DNA from: Molanna angustata
Lineage: Eukaryota; Arthropoda; Insecta; Trichoptera; Molannidae
NCBI GenBank assembly: GCA_963576475.1
Contig: OY754972.1
Coordinates: 30,985,107-31,049,106 of the forward strand
Direction: 5' to 3'
Length of the DNA stretch: 64,000 nt
Shown: in pieces, positions 9,660 through 20,145 of the stretch
Layout of the letters: every line of letters starts with the position of its first letter
How positions within the stretch are numbered: the first letter of the stretch is position 1
Notes under the pieces: generated by a model
What the model was told of the DNA's origin: nothing
Database searches by the model: none
What the model saw: only the letters and a program-made list of their open reading frames with translations
Program-made: the position numbers and the translations under genes

Positions 9660-10475
9660 TGTGAAGGAATAAGCAATCGTTTTGATAATATTGTCACCCA
9701 ATTATTTTGCAAAATCGGACTATGAAAAGTGGTTTGTAATTTGATTGAGTTTAAGCATTGCAAAATGTTCAAGTGATGGCCACAACCCATTCTTTTTTAT
9801 ATATAGCTATAAAGTGTGAATGAAGTATAATATACAATTTCTGCACGCATGGACTAAGCGAAATGGTTTTAAATATGGCTGTTTATCAACGTTGTAAAGA
9901 GATTGGTTTGGCCACAACCCCCATTTTTAAATATTATCATCGAAAACAAATTGTAATATGTACCTATTGAAAATTTAGTAATTTTGGATGTTGGGATGTG
10001 GTTAAAATTTGACTAAAAACAAATGTACTGAAAAGATCTAGTGTTGGTCACATCCCATTCGTTTTTATATTTTTTCATCAAGTGTGCATTATATTTTTGC
10101 ACAATTAGACTTATAAACTTAAAATTGACACAAAAGTCTACATTAACGAAGAAGACGAAGACTTAAACTATGGTAAATAATTTGAATATAAACGTTGTGA
10201 AGAGTTCAGTAATGGCCACAACCCCCATTCTTTAAATATCGTCTACGAAAACAAATATGTAGGTGTTGAAAATTATTCAAAATAGGATGATATAAATGGT
10301 TTAAATTAGGTTAAACAAAAGTATTGAAAAGATTCTAGTGCAGGTTACATCGTCACATCCCACATCCCATTCGTTTTTACATAATATGTGTTTTCATCAA
10401 GTGTGCATACCGTTAATAATATTTCTGCACAATAGACTATTAGACTTAAAACTAACCCAAGTCTAAATAAAAAAG
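9660..10475. repeat. Degenerate ~300-bp tandem repeat
   Basis: Blocks recur in the same order about 303 bases apart: GGCCACAACCCCCATT at 9911 and 10214, CACATCCCATTCGTTTTTA near 10029 and 10363, then CATCAAGTGTGCAT and AGACTTA. A worn third copy starts near 9700 (GGCCACAACCCATTC at 9778). No open frame of note. Confidence 0.7.
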
Positions 10476-10770
10476 AGAAGAATAAGTATAAGACTATAAG
10501 AAATAGTTTGTATAAAAAAACTATCGCAATGGTCTACATAAAATAAGAAAAAATACATAAAATAGAAGAATTAGACTATTGGAAATAGATTGTATAAAAA
10601 CTGAGTAAAAGGTTTTCGTAAAAGAAGAAGAAGATTAATCTATAGGAAATAGTTTGTATAAAATTCACCAAAGTTCGACATAAAATAAGAAATCGAAGAA
10701 AAAGACTAAAGTAAATAGTTTGTGTAAAAACTGTAAGGTCTACATAAAATTAAGAAGAAAAAGAATTAGA
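10476..10770. repeat. Degenerate ~70-80-bp tandem repeat
   Basis: AGAAATAGTTTGTATAAAA and variants recur near 10498, 10578, 10650 and 10712, each preceded by AGACTA-like sequence and followed by ACATAAAATAAGAA. Units vary in length. This block adjoins the ~300-bp repeats on the left. Confidence 0.6.
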
Positions 10771-10784
10771 CTCCATGAATCGTC

Positions 10785-10954
10785 GCTTCAGACCCTTCAG
10801 AACCTTCCGTCCCTTCAGGCCCTTCAGTACCTTCCGTTCCTTCAATCCATCATTACGTCCCTTCCAATCAGGCCCTTCAGTACCTCCCGTCCCTTCAGGC
10901 CCTTTAGTGCATCCCTTCCCTTCATTACATCCCGTCCCTTCAGCCGGTTAAGAA
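10785..10954. repeat. CCTTCAG-rich low-complexity repeat
   Basis: Irregular repeats of CCCTTCAG, CCTTCCGT and CCCGTCCCTTCAGG cover 170 bases. The pyrimidine bias contrasts with the GAAGAA-rich array that follows. Confidence 0.7.
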
Positions 10955-11965
10955 AAGTTTCAATCCAGAAACCATTCTGGAAGAACCGCGAAGAGATTCT
11001 TTTCCCAGGATACTCCACCTTCAAAGGTAAAATGACTAAATACACGAAGAAGAAGAAGAAAAAAGTTTAAATCCAGATACCTGCAAAGATATGGAAGGAA
11101 AATTGGACCTTCTTTTCCCAGAATAGTCCACCTTCATAGGCAAAATGACCAAATGCACGATGAAGAAGAAAAAGAAGAAGAAAAAAAAAGTGTATATCCA
11201 AAAACCGTCTTGGAAGACTTGCGAAGAGTTGGAAGAACAGTTGGACCTTCTTCTCCCAGGATTCTCCAACTTCATGGGTAAAATGACCCCAAAATACACG
11301 AAGAAGAAGAAGAAAAAAGTTTAAATTCAGAAACCTGCGAAGAGATGGAAGGACAGTTGGACCTTCTTCTCCCAGGATACTCCAACTTCATAGGTAAAAT
11401 GACCAAATACACGACGTAGAAGAAGAAGAAAAGAAGAAGAAAGTTTAAATCCAGAAACCTGCGAAGAGATGGAAGGAAAATTACCTTCTCCCAGGATAGT
11501 TCATCTTCATAGGTAAGATGACCAAATACACGACGAAGAAAAAGAAGAAAAAAGTTTATATGCAGAACCCGTCCTGGAAGACCTGTGAAGAGATGGAAGG
11601 ATAGATGGACCTTCTTCTCCCAGAATACTCCAACTTCATATGTAAAATAACCAAATACACGATGAAGAAGAAGAAGAAAAAATATTAAATCTAGAAACCT
11701 GCGAAGAGATAGAAGGAAAATTGGACCTACTTCTCCCAGAATAGTCCAGCTTCATAGTTAAAATGACCAAATACACGATAAAGAAGAAGAAAAAAGTTTA
11801 AATCCACACACCGTCCTGGAAGATCTGCGAAGAGATGGAGGGACAGTCGGACCTTCTTTTCCCAGGATATTCCCCCTTCATAGGTAAAATGACCAAATAC
11901 ACGAAGAAGAAGAAGAATAAGAAAAAAGTTTAAATCAAGAAACCATCCGGGAATACGCTCGATAA
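10955..11965. repeat. ~115-bp degenerate tandem repeat, about 8 copies
   Basis: Each unit holds GAAGAAGAAGAAAAAAGTTT, AAATCCAGAAACC, TGCGAAGAGATGGAAGG, CCTTCTTCTCCCAGGATA and AAAATGACCAAATACACGA. Internal GAA runs differ in length, so unit size varies. The right edge (11940-12060) runs into CCATAGTTTCATTGTAATCG and a (CATA)n/(AAAT)n tail that looks like the 3' end of an unidentified retroelement. Confidence 0.8.
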
Positions 11966-13224
11966 TTCACCATAGTTTCATTGTAATCGGACAAACGGTT
12001 TAGGAGCACATATGTAGCATACATGCATCCATTCATACATACATAAATAAATAAATAAAATAATTATCCGATAGGAAATCAGTATATTGTTGATTTGTAA
12101 GTAAATAGTATTAGGTAGATACCTACCTACAACAATGTTCTAAATAGATTCGATTCATAACAAATTTTATTTGAATATCAGAATCTTTCCGTAACCATAG
12201 TAACCATTCCAACATATAAAATATTTATATCAAATGGGCTCGATACATTTTTTGGATATGTAGGTAGGTACCTACATTGTTTTGTTCGAAGCCACAAAAA
12301 CGAAAATTGTCCGAAATATCAAATATTATATACAAATTATGCAATTTTATTATGCCTATATCTTTACTAATAATTAACAGACTTTTACAATATATGTCTT
12401 AAAACTTGCTGTAATGTCTTGTGTTTCATTTTATTATTTCATAATCACATTTATTTTAAAGGTATATTATTTCAAAGAACATATTCATTCGGTAGGAAAA
12501 TGAAATATCGTTTGAAAAGATATTAAAATGGCGGGGTTATATTATGTACATTTGTACAAAACGCATACTTTAAAAATAAGTTAAAGTTTAGTTAAACATT
12601 ATAATTAGACAAAATATTCACCATGTGTTTCACTTAAAAGCCAAGTTATACTTTAAAATATATTTTTTTCGTGTAAATACGTACTTCTAACTTTTAAACT
12701 AACAGATATTTGCGTGCAAAATGTACACTTTTTTGACAGATATGACTTGGAAAATTTTGTATGAAAAAAATAATTATTGAAATATTTTTAATATTCAGCA
12801 TTTTTATCGCATTATTTTTAGCGTGACACTGCATCAGGTATACTGGTACATGTTCGCACATAAATTAGATTTTTAGATGCTCTTGGTTTTTCAAAAGGCG
12901 TGAGACAAACACACACATACACACACACACTAACAAAATCATTGTTTTATTACTTTAGATAGATGGTCAAATTCGTATACAACGCGTGTATTTGAATTTG
13001 ATTTGACGCGCGCGAATTTGAAATAATTAATCGCTTTACAAAGCTTTAATTTATATCATCAATTTTATCTTTTTTAAACAAAATCGAAAGGGAATATATT
13101 TCGATTTTTTTTTTTAATTGTATATACGCAAACATTGGATTTTTTCCCTTTCGGGAATCAAATGATATTTTCATTGACAAACATTTTTTTTTCAACATCT
13201 CAATAGAGACGAAGCTGGGATATT
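11966..13224. other. A+T-rich stretch with (AC)n, no gene seen
   Basis: Includes a (CA)n-rich run near 12906-12930. Short open frames lack recognisable protein motifs. Confidence 0.5.
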
Positions 13225-13490
13225 GTAGAAGAACCAGGAACTCGAGGCACCTACAGGGCTTACAACCTGTCATCGGCTGGTTTAAATGATCACTTTATGC
13301 CCTTGCGCAACGTTCACCAATTATGCCTTTCTTATTGAGTTCCCTTATCAATGTAATTTTTGAAAGTTCTATATATTTGAATAGTGTGTAACATTTCACC
13401 TGAAAATAAGGAACTATACTATTGCCATCTATGGAGTAACGAAAAAGCCTTTTTGTAACGCCATCTATTGAGAAATTAGTTTAGGAGAAA
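13225..13490. repeat. Family E dispersed repeat
   Basis: AACCAGGAACTCGAGGCACC, TACAACCTGTCATCGGCTGG, TCTTATTGAGTTCCCTTATC and AACGCCATCTATTGAGAAAT recur in order at 35725-35965, and its left part recurs inverted at 29495-29565. No coding content; class unknown. Confidence 0.7.
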
Positions 13491-13795
13491 AAAAATGTTT
13501 GTCATTAAAAAAAAGGAACATAGTTATTTGCAAATAAATATTTAAACATTTTCAACGCAATGATCAGTAATTAATTCACGAAACCATATCAATATCGTTC
13601 TCCAACAATGCTTTACCTACTCTTAGGTGAATTTCATGGAAATATTACCTTTTGATTTATTCAACACAAATTAATATTATGTAAATATGAAAAATACTCT
13701 TAATATGAACACATTTATGTCATAACATAACGTATAAGAGCAGCAGCTTATCTTTCGTGAGTTCAGAGACAAAAAAATATTATATTATTTAACGA

Positions 13796-14035
13796 CACGG
13801 AAGCTATGGGACACGCGTTGCGCATGTGTTTTGCCACCTGTTACAATAATCGGAGAAGGAAAGAAGAGATAATAGCGGGCGCCGCCGCCGCGCGCCGCCA
13901 CACCGCCTTGCATGGCATGAGAGGTGAGGAAGTTGACACTGCACCACGGACGCACTGCGTGTCTTTAGCGTGTACATTATTGTAAGGAGCGGTGCTGTGT
14001 TTTGGGAAATGTATCCAGATGACCCGAGCCATATT
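13796..14035. other. G+C-rich island, unidentified
   Basis: A sharp G+C-rich block (core GGGCGCCGCCGCCGCGCGCC near 13875-13895) in otherwise A+T-rich DNA. A 59-codon frame runs on the plus strand from the ATG at 13807 and a 63-codon frame on the minus strand (13841-14032); neither resembles a known family. It could be an exon, a promoter CpG patch or part of an unrecognised element; no second copy is present. Confidence 0.35.
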
Positions 14036-14230
14036 TTTTTATTTATTATTTTTCATTTACACATCACATGCATAGATACATACAACGCAATACGTTAAAA
14101 ATATATTTTCATCAGATAACAAAATGATTTTATAAATAACCTACATATTATATACCATTTATTATTAATGATGAAACTATTCGTCTATAAAAATAATCAC
14201 AATTTTCAATCTTGACAGAGGTATTTCATT

Positions 14231-14450
14231 TATTTTTTATTATTTTATATTGCTTCTCGGGCAACTAACAGGTATGTCAAATATTAATTTAACACGCACC
14301 CAATAGCAATTTGCCACATTCTGGAGACTTTCGATATTAATCGTCTCACAGATCCAGACTGAAAACATAATTAAAAACTGTGTCTCCGCCAGGAAGGGAA
14401 CCCTGGAAATTTGTATCAGTATTCAGATACCTAGCCAACTGTGTGCCAGT
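14231..14450 (-). mobile_element. SINE-B copy, diverged
   Basis: Same order as 88-312: TTGCTTCTCGGGCAACTAAC, TAATTTAACACGC, GATATTAATCGTCTCACAGA, TGTGTCTCCGCC. The head is degraded (GAAGGGAACCCTGG, CTAGCCAACTGTG), so the internal promoter is damaged. Confidence 0.8.
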
Positions 14451-14686
14451 GTGTGTCTATTGTTGTTTGATCTCTTTCTCACTTAATGTATATTATAGTG
14501 TGTGCTCTTTCTTGGTGATATTGTAAGAATTCGTTAAAATATACCTTTTTTAGAGCGTTTTGTTCTAATATAACTAGGGTTGCCAGTAATCCTTTATTTT
14601 AAAGGACGTCCTTTATTTCAGATATTATGTAAACAGACCCAAAAAATTATCTTGTCCTTTAATTTGAAATCTTCAATAAAATATTA

Positions 14687-14740
14687 CTTTTACAGTGTCA
14701 ATATCTAACCGAAATAAGTTAGATATTGACACTGTAAAAG
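14687..14740. repeat. Perfect 23-bp hairpin
   Basis: Arms 14687-14709 (CTTTTACAGTGTCAATATCT plus AAC) and 14718-14740 are exact complements with an 8-base loop, CGAAATAA. The right arm is also the first part of the hAT-like coding fragment, so the left arm is an inverted duplicate of it. Confidence 0.9.
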
Positions 14741-14861
14741 CAGAACTTCAAATAAAGTCTTACTTCAATATGAAATGCAAACAATTTTATAATTTCATTA
14801 TAGAAAACGAAGAGGCTCTTAGAGCAGCCAAAAGTAATACCAAGTATACTATTAAATGAAA
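14718..14861 (+). pseudogene. hAT-like transposase C-terminal fragment
   Basis: The frame from 14719 reads DIDTVKAELQIKSYFNMKC, then QFYNFIIENEEALRAAKSN and TKYTIK before a stop. The combination KAELQ...F..NM.CKQFY.F...N...L.AAKSN.KY resembles the extreme C-terminus of hAT-related transposases and derived proteins in insects; this is from memory of the family, not a search. The rest of the protein is missing. Upstream, AGGGTTGCCAGTAATCC near 14577 resembles a hAT terminus, but no matching right end was found. A perfect inverted duplication of the first 23 bases precedes the fragment. Confidence 0.45.
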
Positions 14862-15072
14862 AAAGACTAATTAAGGTCGTACTACTTATTTGGCTTCGTT
14901 TAACGTCAAACTACGTTACATTGCGTATTATTATTGTTTTTTTTTATTAATAAATGTCGCTAATGATACCATAACAGCATTTTATTTAAAAAAATATTGA
15001 TATTTTTTATTTTCATCCTATGCCCTTTATTTAATCTATCAAATCCTCTAATAGATACATAAAATGGGAGCT

Positions 15073-15132
15073 GGCATACATACATACATACCATCACGCC
15101 ATGTCCCTTGCGGGGTAGGCAGAGAGAACCGA
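15073..15132 (-). mobile_element. Family D terminal fragment
   Basis: Complement of the family D end: (CATA)n, CCATCACGCCATGTCCCTTG, GGGTAGGCAGAGAGAACC. Only the terminal 60 bases are present. Confidence 0.8.
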
Positions 15133-15794
15133 ACGCATATAACGTATCTAGGTATATAATATATAAAAGGAACACCTTGTAGTCCAAAATCAGATATTGA
15201 AATATCTAATATCAAACAATAATTGAAAACTTAGCAATATTTTAATCTTTCTTCTAGATATGTAAAGTGTGAAGCATAATAAAATTTTAAAAATAAACTG
15301 ATAATTGTTTAAATAAAATATCGGTGCAATAGCTGTTGGTTCTTATGTCGGCCCTTATATCACGTGAAGAATGCGTGTACACACTAACTCCAAGCCTAAT
15401 ACTGGGTCAGGGACGTCAAAATGTTGCCAGAGATATTAAAATAAATTACCTAACATTCAAAAATAATAGTATCACAGAATTATATAGGAGATAGGTATTG
15501 CATTCACATATGTATTTCAAAATTAACCATGCAGAATGTAATCTTTCAAATCTCTTTTTTAAAACTAGATACTCGTCGGAAAATCTCGAGAAAAAGACTT
15601 GACATTTGATAATGACATTTTCCAACGCACAATCATTTTCTTCGTATACTCGTATGTCATAACTTTTGAGGATGACAATCATTGATTCAAGTTCGGAAAA
15701 TAAATTGTTCACATTTGAATGTGCCGTAAATAAAAAGTGAATTGATTTCAAGGATTTATTTTCAAAATGATCATGAATTTAACGGTTTTATTTT
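15133..15794. other. A+T-rich stretch with one unrecognised small frame
   Basis: A 101-codon open frame lies on the minus strand at 15446-15751 (starts MKSIHFLFTAHSN). Its composition is more protein-like than most frames here (VIIKCQVFFSRFSDEYLVLK) but I recognise no family, no splice context and no second copy. Otherwise no feature seen. Confidence 0.3.
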
Positions 15795-16227
15795 TTGAAT
15801 ATTACTCCCTCAATTTTTTTTCCTTTCATTCGTACGCACTCCTCTAATCGAGCACGCAAACTCACGAAAACTTTCGTACAGAGTAACGGAGAAATGTTGT
15901 TGATTTCGAGTCGTATATTTTCTTTCAGGTATCTTATTTTTTGTGGTATAATATTTAAGTAGACTTTGGATTTTAGATAGCCTCACATAAAAAAACACAT
16001 GAGGTGAGGTCGGGTGACTATGGAGACCAGCGTGTGTGCAAACCTCGATTTGGGGACATACACTATTTGGAGAAAATGTGCTTTTGTCTTGCGTTATAGG
16101 CAGTGACCCCATACCGTTGGAACCACGTGCTTCTGTTAAATTGAGGATCCCTTTCCATAATAGGGCAACTCAAAAAAGTGTTAATAACATTCCTGTATCG
16201 TTCAGAATTGACTGTTATTGCTTGACC
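15795..16227 (-). pseudogene. Mariner/Tc1-like DDE transposase relic
   Basis: Minus-strand translation gives, with stops and shifts, SERYRNVINTFLSCP, then WFQR-stop-GVTAYNARQ, then SPDLTSCVFFYVRLSKIQS and a long C-terminal stretch with LYESFREFACSIRG. The family pattern is 'WFQQDGATAHTAR ... W.ARSPDLTPCDFFLWG.LK..VY', so the block spans the second catalytic Asp region to the C-terminus. The Asp of QQDGA is lost to a stop-containing codon, and PCDFF reads SCVFF, so another key Asp is lost. It abuts a plus-strand LINE end at 16228. Clearly non-functional; exact superfamily not settled. Confidence 0.7.
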
Positions 16228-16612
16228 GCTTTGATTAAAAGAAATATAAAAGAATGCTCAGTATCCCAGTATACAATACTTCCTTTTCTCCACATCTTTC
16301 TCTGTACAAGCAGCCCGACTTTAGAATCACATCCCATCGCAACTTCGAGTTTCATTATTAACACTTCCCGCTTTCAAAAGAAATCTGAGGAATCATTTCC
16401 TTACACATAACACTTAAATTTGTCTCCTTATCCTATCATTGTGTGTCTCCCCCTCTCCTGTCCCCTCCGTTATTATGTTTTATTAATATAAATTGTTGGT
16501 GCGTATCATAAATACAATATTTTTCACCAAATGAATATGGTTGGTTGGAAGATATTGCCATTTGGCAATAAGCCCGCCATTGTGCTCAAAAAGTTTTAAA
16601 TAAATAGATAAA
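16228..16612 (+). mobile_element. CR1/Jockey-like LINE, 3' end only
   Basis: The sequence parallels the 3' part of the LINE at 21958-23210: GCTCAGTATCCCAGTA, GAATCACATCCCATCGCAAC, CTTCCCGCTTTCAAAAGAAA and the terminal GGTTGGTTGGAAGATATTGC with CCATTTGGCAATAAGCCCGC. It covers the last codons of ORF2 and the 3' UTR. The 5' truncation lies directly at the transposase relic. Confidence 0.8.
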
Positions 16613-16856
16613 TACGGGCCAATTCTGCGGCTGGTGGATATGGGGCACCAAACAGTCACATTTGGACTATGTAAAAACTGTGTTTGTGTCTCCTTTTCGG
16701 GTTTGTCGGGGCCCAATATCTGCAGTTTTGCTTGTTTATATACATACCCTTCTAGGAGAAAATGTGCCTCAAATGTGCCTCAAAATGTGTTAAGTCTATG
16801 CTGCGTAGGAAAATCTTGCAATATCCTTTTACTCACTGGATACGAACCCTTCGTTT

Positions 16857-17065
16857 TCTTCTTCGATGGCGTTACAGCCCAAATCGAGCTTTGGCCTCCG
16901 TTAACTTTCACCTCCATCCCATCCTCTGCTGCCACTTTCCAGTTCCTCTCCTGGAGAAGCTGAACCGCATCCTTTCTGACCTCATCTTCCCACCGCAGCT
17001 TTGGTCTTCCTACCCTTCTTTTCCCACCCGGATGTCCAGTCATGGACAGGGACCCTACCAGTTTT
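16857..17065 (-). pseudogene. RTE-like LINE C-terminal fragment
   Basis: Minus strand from 17043 reads MTGHPGGKRRVGRPKLRW, EDEVRKDAVQLLQERNWKVA, AED, after which the frame is lost by a shift near 16920 and an imperfect GAAGAA tail follows (about 16857-16870). 'RGRPKLRW.D.V..D...L...NW...A.DR..W' is the common tail of insect RTE-like and related non-LTR polymerases. Only about 65 codons remain; the RT domain is missing. Sequence between 16613 and 16856 is not recognised. Confidence 0.7.
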
Positions 17066-17810
17066 TAAATACTTAAATATCTATGTAAGCACATTTCCAT
17101 CTTAAATAGCGATACTTATACAAAATAAATACAAATAATTGGGAATCAAATGATTTAAAATAACCCTGCCTTAGTAACAAATAAAATTAAAAAAATATAT
17201 ACTTAGAAGATACAGTTTAAGTTCTTTAATTGGTAATCTATTTCTATATTTAATCTTATGAAAAATAATTAGTTTTATAAATATACCTACCCTTGGATTT
17301 AATTTTTAAACATTGTTAATTTTGTTCATCTTTTGCTCGTTTTATATTACTTGACAATATTTTTATTGATTAAGGAAGTAATTAAGTATATGATGTTGGT
17401 ATTATGTACCTATCATTATATACTGAAATAGAAAATCACTAATTCAACACGTGAAAAAACGGTCAATTAAGAATGCACTCAGTAAACAGATGATAAACTG
17501 CAAGGCAAAACAAAAACATTATAATATTAAACCTTAACTATATTAAATGTAATTAATGAACTTATCCAACAAATAAATAAAATAGTTTAATTATTAATAT
17601 CAAATATACATCGTCTAAATAAAATAGATCGAGCAATTAATGGAATATCGTATTTAATTAATAACAAATAATTATATCTACACGAATACACTATAGAAAT
17701 GAGGAGTAATTATTTATTATTAGAGGAAAATTAATCAACACTCCATCCAATGAAACTTATATTTATAGGGCACAAAAATGTAGGTATCTTCTTTTATAAA
17801 ATTTTATTTA
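17066..17810. other. A+T-rich stretch, no gene seen
   Basis: No open frame, motif or second copy recognised. Confidence 0.55.
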
Positions 17811-18817
17811 AAGAGGTAAAAGATGCTGGATGTTACAGACCAATTTCAAATTTGCCAGTACTTTCTAAATTACTTGAAAGAACAGTTGTGCATCGAATGA
17901 CGAAGTATTTGAAAGAACACGACATGTTTCCAAAAAAACAGTCAGCGTACAGACAAAACCACTCTACTGAAACTGTACTTATGAGAATACTGTCTGATCT
18001 AATTACAGGAGTTGAATCTGGAAACATTGCTCTAGTGTCTATTCTAGACATGAGTGCTGCCTTTGACACTGTGGACCATGAAATTCTCCTTCTGGAAAAT
18101 GAATATGGAATTTGCGTAAATTTTCTAAAATGGATAACCTCATACATGTCAGGAAGACGCCAGTCTGTGTGGATCAATAAAAATGCATCTTTATCGGAAA
18201 TTGTTAAATTTGGTGTGCCTCAGGGATCGGTGCTCGGGCCTATCAGCTCATGTTTTTTCCAACTAAAACAACTGAAAAGCATTCGTCGAAGCTTACCAAA
18301 GAATGAGACAAGAACACTCATAAATGCATTTGTCGTATCTCGGCTTGATTACCGCAAAGGTATATATGCTGGGTTTCCCAAGTATCAGCTCGATAGATTA
18401 CAGATGGTGTTTAATGCAGCGGCTAGGCTAATTTACAGCGAAAACAAACGATGTCATATATCGCCTCTTCTTAACGAACTGCAGTGGTTGAAGTGTCCAG
18501 AACGAATTGACTACAAAATCTGTCTGATGGCGTTTAATGCTTTGAATGATCTATTAGCATCGAATTACATACAAGAACTATGTCAAAGAAAAGAACTCTC
18601 TGGGAGGCACCTCACACTTAGGTCGTCTGGATCACAGAGTACCAACTCCTTGAAGGAGGTGGACAGAGCCAACAAAGCGGCATATTATGATCGATGCTTT
18701 AGTGTGAGTGGTCTATTAAAGTGGAATAAACTACCTCCTGATGTTCGCGGTGCTCAAAGCAAAGACACCTCTAAAAAACTAAAAATAACTTTGTTTCGCA
18801 GAGCATTACAGAATTAA
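17811..18817 (+). pseudogene. CR1/Jockey-like RT with motif-C deletion
   Basis: A single uninterrupted frame runs from upstream of 17811 to a stop at 18817. It starts within the RT fingers (DAGCYRPISNLPVLSKLLER), carries KKQSAYRQNHSTETVL, palm motif A (DMSAAFDTVDHEILLL), and motif B (FGVPQGSVLGPI), then jumps straight to SCFFQLKQLKSIRRSLPKN, SRLDYRKGIYAGFP, LQWLKCPERIDYKICLMAFN and RCFSVSGLLKWNKLPPDVR. In intact relatives, and in the relic at 41890-43350, about 120 residues with the YADD catalytic motif separate these blocks. The missing piece is close to a multiple of three, so the frame stays open although the enzyme cannot work. The first ATG (17750) lies in unrelated sequence. Endonuclease and ORF1 are absent. 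Confidence 0.87.
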
Positions 18818-19420
18818 GCTACCAGCGCCCTTGGAATGATTTTAAATCATTAAACGGAGCTATATACATAAATAACTTATTATTATAATTATTATTAAAA
18901 GATATTGTAGTGGCAGAGCTGTACCCTCCAGAGCGGTATTGGTTGCCTCCTTTATTGGGGCCAATAAATCGTCCTCCTCGGGATTATCGCTATCAAAAAC
19001 AGTAATATTCATAACACGGGCACTCACAGCCTATTGGACCTTTTTGTCCTGCGTACGACCTTAATCGCGTCGTAGCTGCGAGTGTTATGATATCTCCTGG
19101 GTAATGGCGATTGCCTCTTGGCCCAAGAGGACTCTCTCTTCGCTTCACCTCATGTTTTTATAGGGGCAGCTTTATATCTGTGTTGGCTTAAAGTGGGTGA
19201 GCCTTCCTCTTATGTTGACCGCGGCCTGCACAAACTGCACATATGAATCTGTTCATTTCCATGGACAAAGCTACAGCAACAGGTCCCCCAACCAGCGAAC
19301 ATTTGGGCCTATTGCGTTCAAAGTGTGTTTGTTGCGCTGGCAACCTAGCACATTCATAAACTCCCCGTCATTAGTTACTCAAATGGAAAAGGAGAACTAA
19401 ATCCCCAATACCCATTCCAC
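18818..19420. other. LINE 3' region, then a G+C-richer unclassified block
   Basis: 18818-18895 is probably the 3' UTR of the preceding LINE (ends in an ATT-rich tail). 18900-19420 is less A+T-rich than its surroundings. A minus-strand frame reads VFDSDNPEEDDLLAPIKEA near 18920-19000, but I cannot name a family. Probably another element's remnant; no partner copy in the window. Confidence 0.4.
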
Positions 19421-19961
19421 TAAAAACACATACATTGTTAGCTAGTTTGAACTCATTTTAAGTCGCTTTACGAATCATCCAATAACAATAATAATAAAGT
19501 CTCCTACAAGTCTCTCACTTTACGTAAATCAGTTTTGGTTTGCCACGGGTCGACGCACGCTATATTATCGTATATCTACATAACAAATAATAAAACAGTC
19601 TACTGTTAGAGAGGAGAGGACAAAATAAACACCGCTACTTTTAACTACATACATCGGTGGGATATCCAGCGAAACAGGTTCAGTGAAATGCTACCGGCAT
19701 GACAATATCGTAATATCTTAATACGATAATTTCAAGATACAACAGTCTGTCTCTATCTTATATTTTGTCTGTCTCTAACTTTGGTCTAAATACTACACAG
19801 AACTTATATGGACATACTGTCACCTTTGTGATTTGTGTCACTTTTGCTGCACATCAATTCCACACATAGAAAAAAATGCAACTTGCTTTCAAATTTGTAG
19901 TACGAGCCGGGATAAAAACTATGTGATTTGAGATACGCAAATTGCTAATGATCGCTGGGTT
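19421..19961. other. No feature recognised
   Basis: Mixed-composition DNA without open frames of note or repeats found elsewhere in the window. Confidence 0.5.
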
Positions 19962-20145
19962 GTTTTTTTTTTTAATGAATATGTCTCTGTTAGATAAGTA
20001 CATATACATCTTCCTATAGACGTTCCCTAAAATAAGCAAATAAATGCCTGTGCTATAGGTGAACGAAATCGGTCGAGGCAGAATTCGAACTCGCGACCAC
20101 TGGATTACTAACCCAGCGCGCAAACCGCTCTGCCACCGACCCATC
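19962..20145 (-). mobile_element. SINE-A copy
   Basis: Complement of SINE-A. Poly-T at 19962-19973 (the A tail), GACGTTCCCTAAAATAAGCA, CTATAGGTGAACGAAATCGG, then the head GGATTACTAACCCAGCGCGC and CCGCTCTGCCACC. The copy is full-length and mildly diverged. Confidence 0.87.

Noticed and set aside
10720..11299. Ser/Pro/Phe-rich frames near 10720-11070 and Lys-rich ends
   Set aside because: Low-complexity CCTTCAG and GAAGAA repeats, not protein coding.
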